DNA of 64,000 nucleotides from Tillus elongatus (lineage: Eukaryota > Arthropoda > Insecta > Coleoptera > Cleridae), in contig OZ023266.1 in NCBI GenBank assembly GCA_964006375.1, positions 158,037,792 to 158,101,791 of the forward strand. The letters are read 5' to 3'. A program made the position numbers and the translations under genes. Shown here one piece after another: positions 21,882 through 34,156 of this stretch. Every line of letters begins with the position of its first letter. The first letter of the stretch is position 1. A model generated the notes under the pieces. It had not been told where the DNA came from and ran no database searches. It saw nothing but the letters and a program-made list of their open reading frames with translations.

Positions 21882-23199
21882 TATACATAATAAATGTATC
21901 TTATCTATACAAAATTATTCATATTTAATGACAAAACGTTCCGTATTTACTCGTTACAAATGGAACAGTAACTTCACCGTATGTTTTTAAAAGCTGCGGT
22001 GTCTGTTCGGCACGTTCTAAAATTATTCCGGTGTGCCAGATGAAGGTATTAAAAATATTATTAGTTTACGCACATAATGTGAACAACCTCGACTATTTTC
22101 ATTACCGCCGTGATGGCCGTGAAGAATGGCCTAACTAATGTACAATTTTAAGGACAGATTGGCGTTTGTGAACCAGCACATAAGAAAACTAAATTGCCAT
22201 AACTTTTTCTGAAAACTATAATGAACCAATAAAAGACCACACATAGGATTCCTCAAAATAAAAAGCACCGGCGCTAATGTGTGGTATAATGTAAATAATA
22301 ATATAAAATTAAATGTGTGACGGTGTACTCCCGAAGGGTGGAGTGTGTCGGTGTTTGGTTCGATCGAAGGAGGGGTTAACCCGAACGCCACCACTTTATT
22401 TGGAATTTTGGGTGAAAGTAGGCACCCCCCCCCCCTCCCCAAAGTATCGTAAGAAATGGCAGCGGACCATTCTATGGAAGTTGTATGCCAAAGAAAACTC
22501 TCGAGGAGATAGTCAGCGTCCAGGGGTCGGATTTACTTAAGGCTGCGATATTCTAGACGAAGAAGTACCTCCGACAGAGATAGAAAATATTATCATGACA
22601 AGTGCTGCCGAAGATCTTGAACTTCGGATTTCCTTGAAAACTGTATAATTCTTTCGAAAGTCTTACTAAGTTGAACTACTTCTCAGCAGATGGCGTCTCA
22701 TTCGGCCTGTGTTTTGTAGAATGCTTGCAATAATTGTACTTACTCGACAAAGCGACGTTGTCATTTATCTACTCTTTTGTTTACTTACCAAGCTTATGAA
22801 GCGGGAGGGTGAAGATCGGAGGACGAAGAAGATACGGATTCTATTGTACTTATGCCTTTAGATGAGCTTGGGAGAGACAGTATTTGTAACCTTTCTAAGC
22901 GGTCTATTCGGCATTTATTACTCCGGAGAATAAAGTAACGTTATGAATTTTGAAGCCATCTAATGTTTTACAGAATAACTGTATTCCAACAAATTTTCAT
23001 AAAAAAATTGATTAATGAAGTAGGCTTTTAAACTCTCAAAACATTTCTTCAAATGAACGTAAATTAATGTTGATTAATCTTCGACACATTAGGCTGCTCA
23101 ACTGGACCAATTAAAAAAAAATATTGCTGAAAAATGTAAATGTATTTTTTCCCTCCCTCAGGGCTCGTCCGCGGCCTCGCCGCCCCTACAGCACCGCGA
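21882..23199. other. Interval with no recognised gene
   Basis: Mostly AT-rich, with a GC-richer patch near 22310..22540. That patch contains GGTTCGATCGAAGGAGG and a C-run at 22428..22436. Overlapping frames there on both strands match nothing known. Confidence 0.45.
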
Positions 23200-23352
23200 C
23201 CCTTAAATGTATTTTGGTAAAGCTTCGTTTATTTGTTGCCTTTCATATACTTTTGTGTACCAAAATTTAAGTTTCTAGGTTAATGGAAAATTGAGTTATA
23301 AAAATGTACATTAATGAAAATTGACTACCATAAGGCTGTGTCCGGACATTAA
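23200..23352 (-). repeat. GCAAG-family right-end fragment
   Basis: Text such as AATGAAAATTGACTACCATA followed by AGGCTGTGTCCGGAC matches the right terminus of the family with substitutions. Upstream text TTAATGGAAAATTGAGTTAT also matches. The left end is missing. Confidence 0.55.
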
Positions 23353-23543
23353 TATTTTTCTGCCACTTTCTTTAAAAAACGGGTACTGCTTTGGAGATAA
23401 TGTGTTTTTCAAAATAATCCTGAAATTTATCCTAAAAAAGTATTATTGTATTTGGTTTTGTCAGGGAAGTTTGTCAAAAGACAACATATATATTTAAAAT
23501 TTTAAAATAAATATTGGTTTATTAAGGTGACGAATATAAATCG

Positions 23544-23850
23544 ATGTTGATATTGATGTATCTGTCCTCTCTTGAAATTACCATTACTTTTGTCTTTTCT
23601 ACATTAATTTTCATATTGTATGTTTACAAAACGTCTTTCCACTTTAACACTATCAAGTTATTTATGAGTTTATGTTCCCCAGGAGCAAATATTGAAAGGT
23701 CATCTGCGAATGCACATTCTGTTAGCCACACCGGTTCTAAGTTCTTGTATCTTAGCTGCACTTTCTTCATCCTGGGCTTGCTTATTATCTCATTCATGAA
23801 AACAATAAACAGTAGTGGGCTTAGGGGGCATGGGATGAATATAGACATGC
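23544..23850 (-). pseudogene. LINE reverse transcriptase fragment
   Basis: The minus-strand frame 23624..23848 has CPLSPLLFIVFMNEII, which corresponds to reverse transcriptase motif 4, and AFADDLSIFAPGE, which holds the catalytic FADD box. After a stop the same frame continues with NMKINVEKTKVMVISRE, typical of the thumb side of LINE reverse transcriptases. Both outer parts are missing. I do not assign a clade. An RTE-like element is possible. It abuts the plus-strand LOA/I-like element at 23852. Confidence 0.75.
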
Positions 23851-23851
23851 C

Positions 23852-25625
23852 CTAACAAGCTACAACAAAAGACTGAGAGTCGTGGAGGAGGCTACGCGAT
23901 GAAATGGAGAGCACATCTGAGAGTGCTCGGTTACACAAGAGCCTATCCAAGGGCACTGAGACCAACATAGGCTCCCTTAAAACATCAACGGGAGGCTTTA
24001 CAGGCTCGGGTGAAGACACTATGGAAGTCCTACTACGGACGCACTTCCCCAGCTGCAACATAATAAACCAATCACCTCCGGCTGAAAACACTCAGAAACA
24101 GATGCGCCGTACAGTCCCTAAAGAGGTGGTTACCTGGAGCAAAATTAGACGGGATTCGATGGAATAATGCCCACCATGCTCCAACAGGCTATAGACATAC
24201 TGGCGCCGGCTCTTACCCTCATTATGAGGGCCAGCCAGGGTCTGGGGCATATTCCGAGGGCATGGAGACTGGCGAGGGTTGTATTCATTCCTAAACCTGC
24301 ACGTCCAACAGACCAGGCAAAGTCCCTGAGGCCAATAAGTCTCATGTCCTTCTTGCTAAAAACAATGTAAAAACTGCTCGACCGACACATTAGGGGCGGT
24401 GTGCTGGAAGCATATCCCCTACACAGCTGTTAGGGAGCGGGGAATAAAGGAGACCTGCTGCAGGTGGATCGGTTCCATGCTCAGGGACAGGGCGGTGTCC
24501 ATTTCAACCGCGGGAGGGACTCTGCTGGCGGGATGTCCGCAGGGGAGCATTCTGTCTCCCCTGCTCTGGTGTCTAGTCGTGGACGGCCTACTAGGGAGGC
24601 TCTCGGGAGGGGGTACGATGTACAGGGCTATGCGGACAACATTGTCATCATAGTCCGAGGAAACGTTACACAGTCAGTGTGGGAGCACATGCAGGCAGCA
24701 CTGCAAGTGGTGGAAAGGTGGACGGTTGGCCAAGGGCTCGGGGTGAGCCCCGAGAAAGCAACCGTCATACCGTTTACGAGGAGGAGGAAGTGGGAGAGCC
24801 ACAGAACTCTCACTCTATACGGTATAAACATCTCAATGGCCAAGGAGGTAAAATATCTTGGGGTCGTATTGGACTCTAAGCAACCGTGGAATGGCCACGT
24901 TGAAAAAATACTGCGTAAGGCAGATATTACCCTAGACGGCTATATAGGAAAACGTGGGGACCTTGTATGGCGCACAAACAACGGTGGTCAGACCATCGTT
25001 AACAGACGCCGCACTGGTCTGGTGGCCTAAGGTGACACAATCCAGTGCCAAACAAAAACTAGACAAGATCCAAAGGATGGCTTGCCTCGGCATCACAGGG
25101 GCCATGACTTGAACCCCAACAGCCGCCATGGAGGTGTTGCTGTTACACACACTTAGTTATCATGGGGGGAGGCCAGGCTACGACTATACAGACTAGCCTG
25201 CAATGGTAGACTGAAGATCAACCCAGGCTTCAGTGGCCACTGCAAAATTCAGGAGATCGTGAAGGAGCCCATGCTTGAAATGAGGTCAGACTTCGCGAGC
25301 CCGCGAATCTGCAGGGAAAACAATTTTACAGTGGAAATCCCCCACCGCGAGGCATGGCGAGAGGAGACGCCGGGCCTACCACGGGACGCGCTTGTCTGGT
25401 TCACGGACGGATTCAGCGGAGAGCGTGGGACGGGGGCAGGCGTTTATTCAGAACGACGATAAGTCACAGTATTTCCCACGGAACTCATGCAACGGTCTTT
25501 CAGGCCAAAATGTACATCTTGCACTGCGTGCGAGAGAACAAGAGGAGGGGCTACATCAACAAGCGGATTCTCATAGCCACAGACAACCCTTAAGGCTCTA
25601 AGTAACGCACGGGTAAATTCCAGGC
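23852..25625 (+). pseudogene. LOA/I-like LINE (reverse transcriptase and RNase H), copy 1, heavily frameshifted
   Basis: This is a fragment of an RNase H-bearing non-LTR retrotransposon. In order: a segment with RLHKSLSKGTETNIGSLK and GEDTMEVLLRTHFP (upstream of the reverse transcriptase), then palm motifs including CPQGSILSPLLWCLVVDGLL. Next is GYADNIVIIVRG, where the catalytic YADD has become YADN. The thumb has EKATVIPFTRR and EVKYLGVVLDSKQPW. The RNase H domain starts VWFTDGFSGERGTGAGVY and is cut off after about LHCVRENKRRGYINKRILI. At least five frame changes separate these pieces. The 3' boundary with a GCAAG repeat lies near 25625. Clade call is by pattern. Confidence 0.85.
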
Positions 25626-25633
25626 TCGTAAAT

Positions 25634-26205
25634 GAATTGCGGTTTTCCTCAAAACGTAAAAAACGGGATTTGAAACGTCAAAATTTGCAACATTTAGACA
25701 AAGAACATGAAAGAAATACGGATTATGTAAAGAGTGTTCTGCAAACCCTTAAGTTTCAGATTCAACCATAATTGCCCTTCATTTAAAAAAATTATGTTCA
25801 GAAAATTCATTTCAAATAGACACGTTCTCTGATGCTTTGGCTGTAGTTTTAGATTAGTTTATGGTTTAACGGTCTATAATTTTAGCTAGTTTTCATAGAA
25901 AAAATTCGTTATAGAGGAAAGTGCGGCTTTTGAATTCTAAAAAGGTTTCTTCAAATGAGCGTAAACTAGGCCCCCTAAAATCCATATCCGTATTTACTTT
26001 CTGTTTATATATGTACAGGGTGGCGCATTTCTACGGTAAAGTTCAATATAATTGTTATTACGCAAGATACGAAAAGAAATTGTATACGTTACTTATAGGA
26101 TCTCTTGAGCTGCATCTTATAAAATTATTTTGACAATCACAGGTGGCCCATAAGTTTTTTTAATGAAAATTCACTTTCATAACGCACTTGCTGTGTCCAG
26201 ACTTT
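25634..26205 (-). mobile_element. GCAAG-family copy, reverse orientation, with internal deletions
   Basis: The order on the minus strand matches 18840..19826 but the MITE core is almost all deleted. Only its right terminus (26160..26205, CACTTTCATAACGCACTTGC) remains next to the extension module. The phrase TACAGGGTGGCGCATTTCTA at about 26015 marks the module boundary. Confidence 0.75.
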
Positions 26206-27235
26206 TTATTAATACAGTCCACTAAATTCAAAAAGCTAATTGTTAATCCCACCAACTTTTACAAAATAGAGTCATGCACAAAGACCCATTGGCATTGCAG
26301 TGCTGAAGGCCAAAAGCATATACGGCTCGTTAAACAATATACAAATCTACAACCTACCATAGCAACTAATATCAATTTAGCTGATTGAGGAGTTTTTAGT
26401 TTAGTTTTAGTCAAGCATCAATATACCCTCGTATTTTTCAATCATTCTGAAAATATTCTGAAAAGTATAAATCTTTTAATATGTTTTTCACCTTTTTGTG
26501 GTTAAAAATAGTAAAATAATGGTAGCTTTTAAAATAGTTTGCTATATTGGAAAAGCACTAATTCTTTAAGTGATTTATTCTTCGAAGATGCATTCTGTGT
26601 GGCCTATTTCTGTTCATTATTACGAAGACGTCACCTCAAATTAGCTTCCATGTCACGCGTTTAATCTCCAAAAATCGTCGCTTACGCACTTACGCATATA
26701 ACTTTCACTAATAGATGTATTTATTTAGCTTTATTTTGAAAAACAAATTTAATTATTTTGAAATTCAATGTATAACAACTTTCGTAGCCTTTTGAAAAAT
26801 GAAGGCAAATATAAATAGGGAAAGATCGTACCCTACTTACATAATAATTGATTAGGGACGTATGTGAAGTCTGCTCTTATACAAGGAAAGGGCCTGAAGC
26901 GGGTATAATATTATTCTGCTCATACAATACAATAAGGGGTCAAAGGTTGACCCATGTCATCCCATAAGCTAATCCCTTCATGTTGAGATTTATGATCTAG
27001 GTAAAGAACAAATTTGTCAGCTAGATGAACCATTGTTTTTGGTGAAGTAAAGCCTGTTGTATATCTCAAGGCGAGGAAGCAGAATTTTGTGTTAGCATCG
27101 CAAGAGGTAGCAGTACGATAAAAACAATTTATAGTTGTAATTTTTATGTTATACAGGGTGTGTAAATAGTATTGCACCAAATGAGATTATACAGAAACGG
27201 TTTGACATTTGATAGGCTTAAATTATACATAAATA
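26206..27235. other. AT-rich interval, no gene recognised
   Basis: A minus-strand frame (26920..27180) matches nothing I know. The text TATACAGGGTGTGTAAATAG at about 27152 looks like the end of a TA-target transposon. Confidence 0.4.
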
Positions 27236-28745
27236 CTGTTACGAGCCAGATGTAGATCAGTTGTCTTCTGCGGTCCAGAGCTTTACACTCGCACAAGATG
27301 TGCTGAGCTGATTCCTCCCCCTCGCCACAAAGTCTGCATGCGAGGTCTCCCTCGAACCGCCCAATTTTATGCAGGTGTTTCTTAACGGCCATGTGTCCCG
27401 TCAAGAGACCTGTTATGTCTCTGAACTGTCCTCTGCTAAGATTTAGCAGCTCCACAGGTCTCTTTGAACTGGGTTCGTCAATTATTGACTTCCCATGTCT
27501 GAGCCCTGGACAGCCTGCTGAGCACACCTTGTGTTGGTTTCTGACCCAGGACATAATGGCTCCCCTGTCACGCCCAGAGCCGGTTCTGGTCCCATAAATG
27601 GTTCTGCTGACCCTCTCTTCTGGAGACTGTCAGCTTCTTCATTGCCTTTGGCCCCCGAGTGACCCAGTACCCAGATGAGGGTGACGTCATTGTGTCCAGT
27701 CAGGTTGCTCGTCTCGTCTCGGCACTCACTCACCAGCCAGAAATTTACCTGTGGGCTACTTAGGGTCTTAAGGGCTGCCTGGCTGTATGTGGCTATTAGG
27801 ATCCGCTTGTAGGTGTAGCCCCTCCTCCTGTTCTCCCGCACACAGTGCAGGATGGCGTACATTTCGGCCTGAAAGACCGTTGCATGGACTCCGAGGGAAA
27901 TACTGTGACTAACCCGGGGTCCTTCCGAATAAACACTTGCCCACGCTCCCCGCCGTTCCGTCCGTGACCCAGACGAGCGCGTCCCGTGGTGTGCCCGGCG
28001 TCTCCTCCCGCCATGCTTCGTCGGAGATTTCCACTGTAAAGTTTTTTTGCCTACAGATTTACGGACTCATGAAGTCTGACCACATTTCCAGCATGGGCTC
28101 CTTCACGACCTCCTGAATTTTGCAGTGGCCCCTGAAGCCTGGGTTGATCTTCAGTCTACCATTGGGGGCTAGTCTGTATAGTCCTAGCCTGGCCTCCCCC
28201 ATAATAACTAAGTGTAGGATGGGCAGATCCAGCAACACCTCCATGGCGGCTGTTGGGGTTGAAGACATGGCCCCTATGATGCCTAGGTAAGCCATCCTTT
28301 GATTCTTGCCTAGTTTTTGTTTGGCACTGGATTGTGTCACCTTAGGCCACCAGACCAGTGTGTTACCGATGGTCTGACCACCCTTATGTACAGCCAGTGG
28401 GCCATACTAGGTCTTAGTCCCCACGCCTAGTGACAGTTAAAGTCATGACTGTCTTACGTAGTATTTTTTCAACGTGACCACTCCAGGTTAGCTTAGAGTC
28501 CAATACGGCCGCAAGATATTTTACCTACCTGGCCATTGGAATGTTCCTACCGTATAGAGTGAGAGTTCTGTGGCTGTCCCACTGCCTCCTCCTACTAAAC
28601 GGTATGACGGTTGCTTTCTCGGGGCTCACTCCGAGCCCTTGACCAACCGTCCACCCTTCCACCACTTTCAGTGCGGTGCATGCGCTCCCACACTGACTGT
28701 GTAACCTTTTCAGTAGATCTTGAGTGACTAAGTCAAAAAACAATA
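27236..28745 (-). pseudogene. LOA/I-like LINE, copy 2, opposite orientation
   Basis: This is the same element as at 23852, on the minus strand. Reading 28745 downward: reverse transcriptase thumb (GVSPEKATVIPFSRRRQW), then the connection (GIIGAMSSTPTAAMEVLL, EARLGLYRLAPNGRLKI). The RNase H domain follows with VRENRRRGYTYKRILIAT, then VTLIWVLGHSGAKGNEEADS. The C-terminal zinc-knuckle-like segment is CRLCGEGEESAQHILCEC. The IATYSQAALK segment shows that the third RNase H carboxylate (D) has become Y. Several frameshifts are present. The 5' end near 28745 is truncated inside the reverse transcriptase. Confidence 0.88.
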
Positions 28746-29474
28746 ATTTGCGATATGACCTGAAATTACCTCTAAATGGATGCCTATAATGTTAGACAAG
28801 GTCAGACACATAAATCAGGGTTCCTCTGCCATTGCAAACAAAGTCTCCAAATTAAGTTTTAAACGGACAGGTTACGAAAATATGTCACAATAAACAATCG
28901 GCGGGGTTGCCGTTTAGGACAACTCTCATCTAAATCTGTAGTTGTCAGAAAAATGTAAATAGATAGAAATTTTAATGAAAGTGATTCAGTTTGTTTAAAA
29001 TCAATCTAGAACTACGTTTTATTATGTATAAATATTAAGCTTCCTATTTCACGGTATTTAAAAGACATCTCCATCTCTCTAGTTCAATCTGACAACACCA
29101 CTATTTGTCATTAGTGACAGGAGCCATGGGAGAAACGTGTACGTTCTGCGCATAACCTCGAAATCGACTCCGCTAATACCTTAGAATCTCAGAATATATA
29201 ACAGCTACCTATATTCTAAAGTTAATACAAATAGTAGGTAAATAATTACCAAACTTTTCATTGTAACATAACTTTAACAAGTATAATACCTAGGGTGCCT
29301 AGGTACTTATGGTTTTCTTTACTCTTGGCTTTTACTCTTTATGGAACATTTGAAGTAAATGAAACTACGTAATATCATAAAGCAGTTTAAATTACATATA
29401 TAAATCATATGTACAGTGTAAATTATTATTATTTTAATTGCAAAATTTTGTATTTATATTTATTTCATTTTCAG
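28746..29474. other. AT-rich interval, no gene recognised
   Basis: No coding potential is visible. A small palindrome ACCTAGGGTGCCTAGGT lies near 29288. Confidence 0.45.
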
Positions 29475-29850
29475 AAAGTATGGATACAGTAATAGTAAAT
29501 AAGTGTTAAAAAAAGTTTAGGTGCAGCAAGTGCATTCTGGTAGCGAATTTTTGTAAAACTATTTAAAATAGTGATAACTCGATTTCCCATTAAACTAGAA
29601 TCTTCAGTTTTGATACATAGTGAAACCCATATAAAGACAGCGTGGGTACTAGATTTGAAAAATAACTACAAATTTCTTTTCAAAAAACTTTTTTGTTATT
29701 TTGTTTGCAGAAACTGGTTCGATTGAGTTGACTAAAATAGATCATCCAACCGATTAATAAGGAAATATACGTGCAACGTTTATAATTTGGCAGGTACATT
29801 CCTTTTGGATATAAAAATTAAATTTTCGGTAATTTGAAGTTTAGCACACG
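29475..29850 (+). mobile_element. GCAAG-family subfamily B, truncated copy
   Basis: It begins AGTATGGATACAGTAATAG, then the family end GTGCAGCAAGTGCATTCTGG (about 29521), and continues through CTGGTTCGATTGAGTTGAC and ATTTGGCAGGTACATTCC. The same text from the same starting phrase recurs at 30288. The right part is replaced by an inverted-repeat element at 29901. Confidence 0.75.
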
Positions 29851-29900
29851 GGGGACTTTTAGAAAAAATCAGAAACATGCTTAGAACCCTTTGTGGATGC

Positions 29901-30088
29901 ACATACCACCAGACAAATTTCTTGCAAACGGTCCCTAAGAAAGTCATAGGACCAGGAGCTACCTTTTACCCATTTTGCAGCTACACTTCCTTAAAATCCT
30001 GTTTACTTCGCCCAGAACCCTTATCCACCGCAGGTCCCGCAACTTTCTTGGAGGTCGTTCCGAAGAAATTTTTCTTGTTTATATTGTT
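29901..30088. mobile_element. Inverted-repeat element related to 44026..44280
   Basis: Left text ACAAATTTCTTGCAAACGG and AAGTCATAGGACC and right text GTCCCGCAACTTTCTTGG and GAAGAAATTTTTCTTG form inverted arms of about 50 bp. The arms match those of 44026..44280 with substitutions. It encodes nothing recognisable. Confidence 0.65.
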
Positions 30089-30287
30089 CTTGGTTATGCA
30101 TTAAGGGTGGTTGTAGGCATGCAGAAGGGGGTGGAGGACCGCCATGACGCAACTGAGAACCAAGATTTTCAATTTATGTTTAAATTGTTACCGCATTTCG
30201 TTTGTTTAAAATGTTTTTCCAAAAATGAACTTGAGATTGCCTTGTTTGTCAGTCTCACATAGAGAGCTACAATATTGTATCATTTAA

Positions 30288-30845
30288 AAAAGTATGGATA
30301 CAGCGACAGTAAATAAGCAAAGAATAGTGTCTGGGTGTAGCAAGTACGTTATGATAGATAATTTTCGTAAAAAGATTTCAAATCCGACTCAATTTTCCAT
30401 TAAACTTGATCTTCAATCTTGAGCCATAGTAAAACCCATGCACAACAGCTTTTTAGTTGTTTTGTTTGCATACACTGGTTCGATTGGGCTGACTAAAACA
30501 AAACCATTCAAGCAATTAATAAGAAAAAATACCTGCCATATTGATAATTTGGTAGGTAAATTCGGTTTGTAAATAATTAATTTTTTCCTGGAAAACTTTT
30601 GTATCTTTCATGAAATTTGTAACATAATTTTTTAAGCGACTTGCTGTATTTACATATATGTACCAAATTTTAATTTTCTAGCTCCATAGAAAACAGACAT
30701 GTCTTCAAGAAATCGCTTACTGGGTCCTCTAAACCCAATTCCCAAGATCCGTTTAAATTTAAAGAAATACTTTTAATGATATACCTTACCAATAGTGTAC
30801 AATTCTTATGAAAATTCACTACTATAGTGCACTTGCTAAATGCCG
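30288..30845 (+). mobile_element. GCAAG-family subfamily B, complete copy with inverted ends
   Basis: The left end GTGTAGCAAGTACGTTATG (about 30334) and right end ATAGTGCACTTGCTAAATG (about 30840) are inverted over roughly 40 bp with substitutions. The interior differs from the 299 bp form and includes GTATTTACATATATGTACCA. A right-half copy is at 56256..56535. Confidence 0.8.
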
Positions 30846-30871
30846 ATTTTTTTCTCTCTATTTAACGTGAC

Positions 30872-31560
30872 AAGCGTCTACGTCTTATCTACGCTGGGTT
30901 ACCTTAATGTTGAAACTGAAGGCTTCATATCAGCGATACAAGACCAGGTAATTCCAACAAGCGTATATAGAAAACGAGTTCTGGGAGAAAGGTTGGACAA
31001 CGTCAAATGTCGCATGTGCAACAAGATGGAGGAGGGCGTGGACCAGATCCTTGCAGGCTGCTCACTGCTGGCTCCTGGGCCCTACCTGGATCGACACAAC
31101 AGAGTTGGGACGATCTTACATCTAAAGCTGCGGGAGAAATGTATGGGCTTTACAAATACTGTTATATATTACCAATATGATTTGCCACACATCTGCTAAG
31201 CTGAAGAAACCTGTCATTATTGGAGCAGGAAAATACAAACAGATCAATCAATCCCAAACAACAATCCTGATCTCGTTCTGGCGTTCAAAAAAGACACAAA
31301 GGCATTTTTGGTGGATTTTGCGATACCACTCCCTAGTAACATCCAAAAAACATACACGGAGAAAATTAATAAGTTTTTACCACTGTGTGATGACATTCTC
31401 CAGATGTGGCATATGGATACGGTTATGGTGGTCCCCATTGTTGTCGGCGCCACAGGCGAAATACCAAAAAGCCTGAAGAGGAGCCTTGAACAACTGGACC
31501 TAGAATGGGAATTATATCTACCTATGTACTGGATGCTTGCAGTTTCTTCCAGAGGGTAAT
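30872..31560 (+). pseudogene. R2-like LINE C-terminal region (zinc knuckle and restriction-like endonuclease), copy 1
   Basis: The frame 30840..31199 contains IQDQVIPTSVYRKRVLG and CRMCNKMEEGVDQILAGC. The second piece corresponds to the CCHC knuckle upstream of the endonuclease, but its histidine is replaced by glutamine. After a frameshift near 31195 comes NNPDLVLAFKKDTKAFLVDF, which fits the restriction-like endonuclease signature PD-X14-D. The order continues with EKINKFLPLCDDILQMW and VVPIVVGATGEIPKSLKRSL. No reverse transcriptase precedes it. A closer relative with an intact knuckle lies at 52645..53535. Confidence 0.8.
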
Positions 31561-32630
31561 GGGGGACACCCATCAGTACTTTAATACATACATTCAAGCT
31601 GGACAACGAACAATAATAATGACTTTTTTTTGAGACCCTGTAACCCCGTTATTTTTGAGTTACAAAATGCTACAGGAACATGTGGCACTAATTTTTCGAA
31701 TGGCACACATCTCTGAATTTTTTGCTCATCATTTCTGGACACCTGGATATAAATAAACCAGAATACACGCCAGCGCGCAGAAATGGGGAGGAAGAGAGAG
31801 AGAGAGAGCACAAAAATAAGAGAATTAATCAGGCAGCAGCAAATTAAGACCTTTTAATTAAATAAGGAATCATGCAGGTCGCGCCCTCTACAAATGACAA
31901 CAAAATAGGTAATCAATTTAAATTTAACACCACAAAAGTCCCCTATTGGAAAATTAAAAAAAAAATAAAGAAGTTGTGCAAAAAAAACTAAATATTGACC
32001 ATAACACCCTGTATGTTTGTTAATATCAACTTTTGGACTAAGGTAGGTTTTATTACTTAAATCGATTCTATTAATGCCAGAAATAAAGTACTGCTTTATG
32101 GCGCGTTACTTATGGACAACCTGTATACCTATATAAATACATAAACATTTTACGTTGCCCCAAATTTTTGTCCAAGCAATTAAAGCTTTTGTAAAGTATT
32201 TACGAATACAGTTTATTTGAAAAATATTTAGTGTCACAAAACAATTTTCGAAATTGAGATAGATGTTGATTAACCCCCGTATTTTTAAATAGGTCAACGG
32301 AACGACGAGTTGTTACAAAATAAGAGGAACGTTTTTAAATTCAAAAAAAAAGTAAATTTATAAACTTATTTTCAACCAGTCAATATGAAAGTGACACAAA
32401 AACAACTGTTTTACCATATTATCGAACCTATATTTTCTTTAAATTTTATTGTTCCCATACTTTTGATAAATAAGTAAAGTTGCTTTAATTTTTAAATATT
32501 TACTTCCTTTTTTGTTGTCCCTTTTACTCAAGAACTTTTGTCTAGCTTAAAATATTTCCTGCCTCTAATGTTTTATTGTTCTGTGGCTGTTGCTGACCAC
32601 GTAAATATTACTTGGTATCTTACTTTGCTG
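31561..32630. other. AT-rich interval with a transposon-like end
   Basis: Phrases such as GAGACCCTGTAACCCCGTTA (about 31633) and CATAACACCCTGTATG (about 32001) resemble ends of insect DNA elements. No transposase is seen. A (GA)n run lies at about 31794..31808. Confidence 0.4.
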
Positions 32631-32639
32631 AAAAAAAAA
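32631..32639 (-). terminator. RNA polymerase III terminator of the tRNA-Tyr gene
   Basis: Nine consecutive T on the minus strand begin six bases past the tRNA 3' end. This is a strong polymerase III stop. Confidence 0.9.
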
Positions 32640-32644
32640 TGTAC

Positions 32645-32736
32645 TCCTTCGAGCCGGATTTGAACCAGCGACCTATGGATATCTTTTCTAAATGTACAGC
32701 TACAGTCCACCGCTCTACCAACTGAGCTATCGAAGG
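32645..32736 (-). tRNA. tRNA-Tyr (anticodon GUA) with a 19-nt intron
   Basis: The gene folds into a full cloverleaf of 73 bases once a 19-base intron is removed. The acceptor stem is CCTTCGA pairing with TCGAAGG, with discriminator A. The D-arm is GCTC AGTTGGTA GAGC. The anticodon stem is GTGGA/TCCAT with loop CTGTAGA (anticodon GTA). The T-arm is GCTGG TTCAAAT CCGGC. The intron lies one base 3' of the anticodon, the canonical place, and reads CTGTACATTTAGAAAAGAT. All stems pair, with G-T wobbles only in the anticodon and T stems. Internal A and B boxes are intact and a T9 terminator follows, so the gene looks functional. All known eukaryotic nuclear tRNA-Tyr genes carry introns, which fits. 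Confidence 0.96.
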
Positions 32737-33054
32737 TTGTTTGTCTCAATTAAGAATTACTCTGATAAACAGAAACACAGAGTTGATGGCTATATCTGGC
32801 AACATGTGAATTGACGAACTAAGTAACTGATTAGTAACACTGGTTTTCTACGATATTATTTAATTCAATCGTGATAGCAGATTCATTTAACACGACACAC
32901 AAAAAATAACATATTTATAACAAATTAAGTCCTGGCGTACTTGGACCAATGCGGTAACTACATTCCGCCATTGAAAAACATTTATCATACACGTAATAAA
33001 TAAATGTAGGAAGATTATTAAATGAGACAAAGCTGTCAAATAAGTAAAAAAAAG
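32737..33054. other. Upstream flank of the tRNA gene, no other gene recognised
   Basis: AT-rich sequence, with a GCAAG-family copy starting at 33055. Confidence 0.5.
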
Positions 33055-34066
33055 TCTGGACGCAGCAAGTGCGTTATGGTAGTGAATTTTCATAAAATTG
33101 TTTTTAATACCAAATATGTGGTTTTTTTTTAAAGAAAGCAGACCTCAAATTTGGTTATCAGTATAACTTATATAGTAAAAACAATGTGCCATGTTTCATC
33201 AAAATAACTTTATATTTTGAAAAAGTACAAAAATTTTCGAAAGTAAACTTGAAGTGTTCCCGAAAAAACCGGTTTCTTGGTTAACCTTATAGGTTAATAG
33301 CAAATTGAGCTGTTCAATTTTGTAGCATTTAATGAAAATTCGCTACCATAACGCACTTGCTGCGTCCCGAATTTCTGTTCTTACAAACATGCATTTTATT
33401 TCGATGCAAAATGCAAGAATGCAATAACATAAGGCGTGTTCGATTAAAAAAATAAAGAAAATTTGTATTTGTAATATAATTTTGTTTCGTATCTTGTATA
33501 ACAGACATATTTATAAAATTATATACCATTAAACGATAAACTCTATAGGTAAGACTACTGCCAAAGCATCAGAGAAAGGGTCTATTTGAAATGAATTTTC
33601 TGTGAATATTATAGTAAAATGAAGGACAATGACGATTGAAACTAAGACTACAGGCTTTGTAAAACATTATTCTTGAGACATTTTCTTTCCATAGCCCGTA
33701 TTAGTTCCAAGTTCTTTGCCTAAATGTTGCCAATTTTGAGGTTTTAAATCTCCACTTTGACGTTAGGAGGAAAACCCCAATTTATTTTTCGTTAAATGCC
33801 TATAACTTTTTTATCTTTTGACTAAGAGGGCAAAATTTTGGTACGTAGATTACCAATTATAATTATATAAACCCTCGCACCAAATTTGGTTGCCCTTACT
33901 TTGTTATTTCCGGAGATACAATTTTTTTTCGAAAGAAAACACAACATTTTCCGGAAAAACCAGGACCGATTTTCCTGGTTAACGATATTATCCAAGCCAC
34001 TTACAAGGGAAGGTATTCACTAAATTTAATCAAAATCGGCCCATTATTTTTTGAGTTTTCGGTATG

Positions 34067-34156
<90 letters not shown>

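Noticed and set aside
24628..24843. Minus-strand frames opposite LOA/I-like copies (also 48830..49168, 27391..27597)
   Set aside because: They are antisense shadows of recognised reverse transcriptase and RNase H frames.
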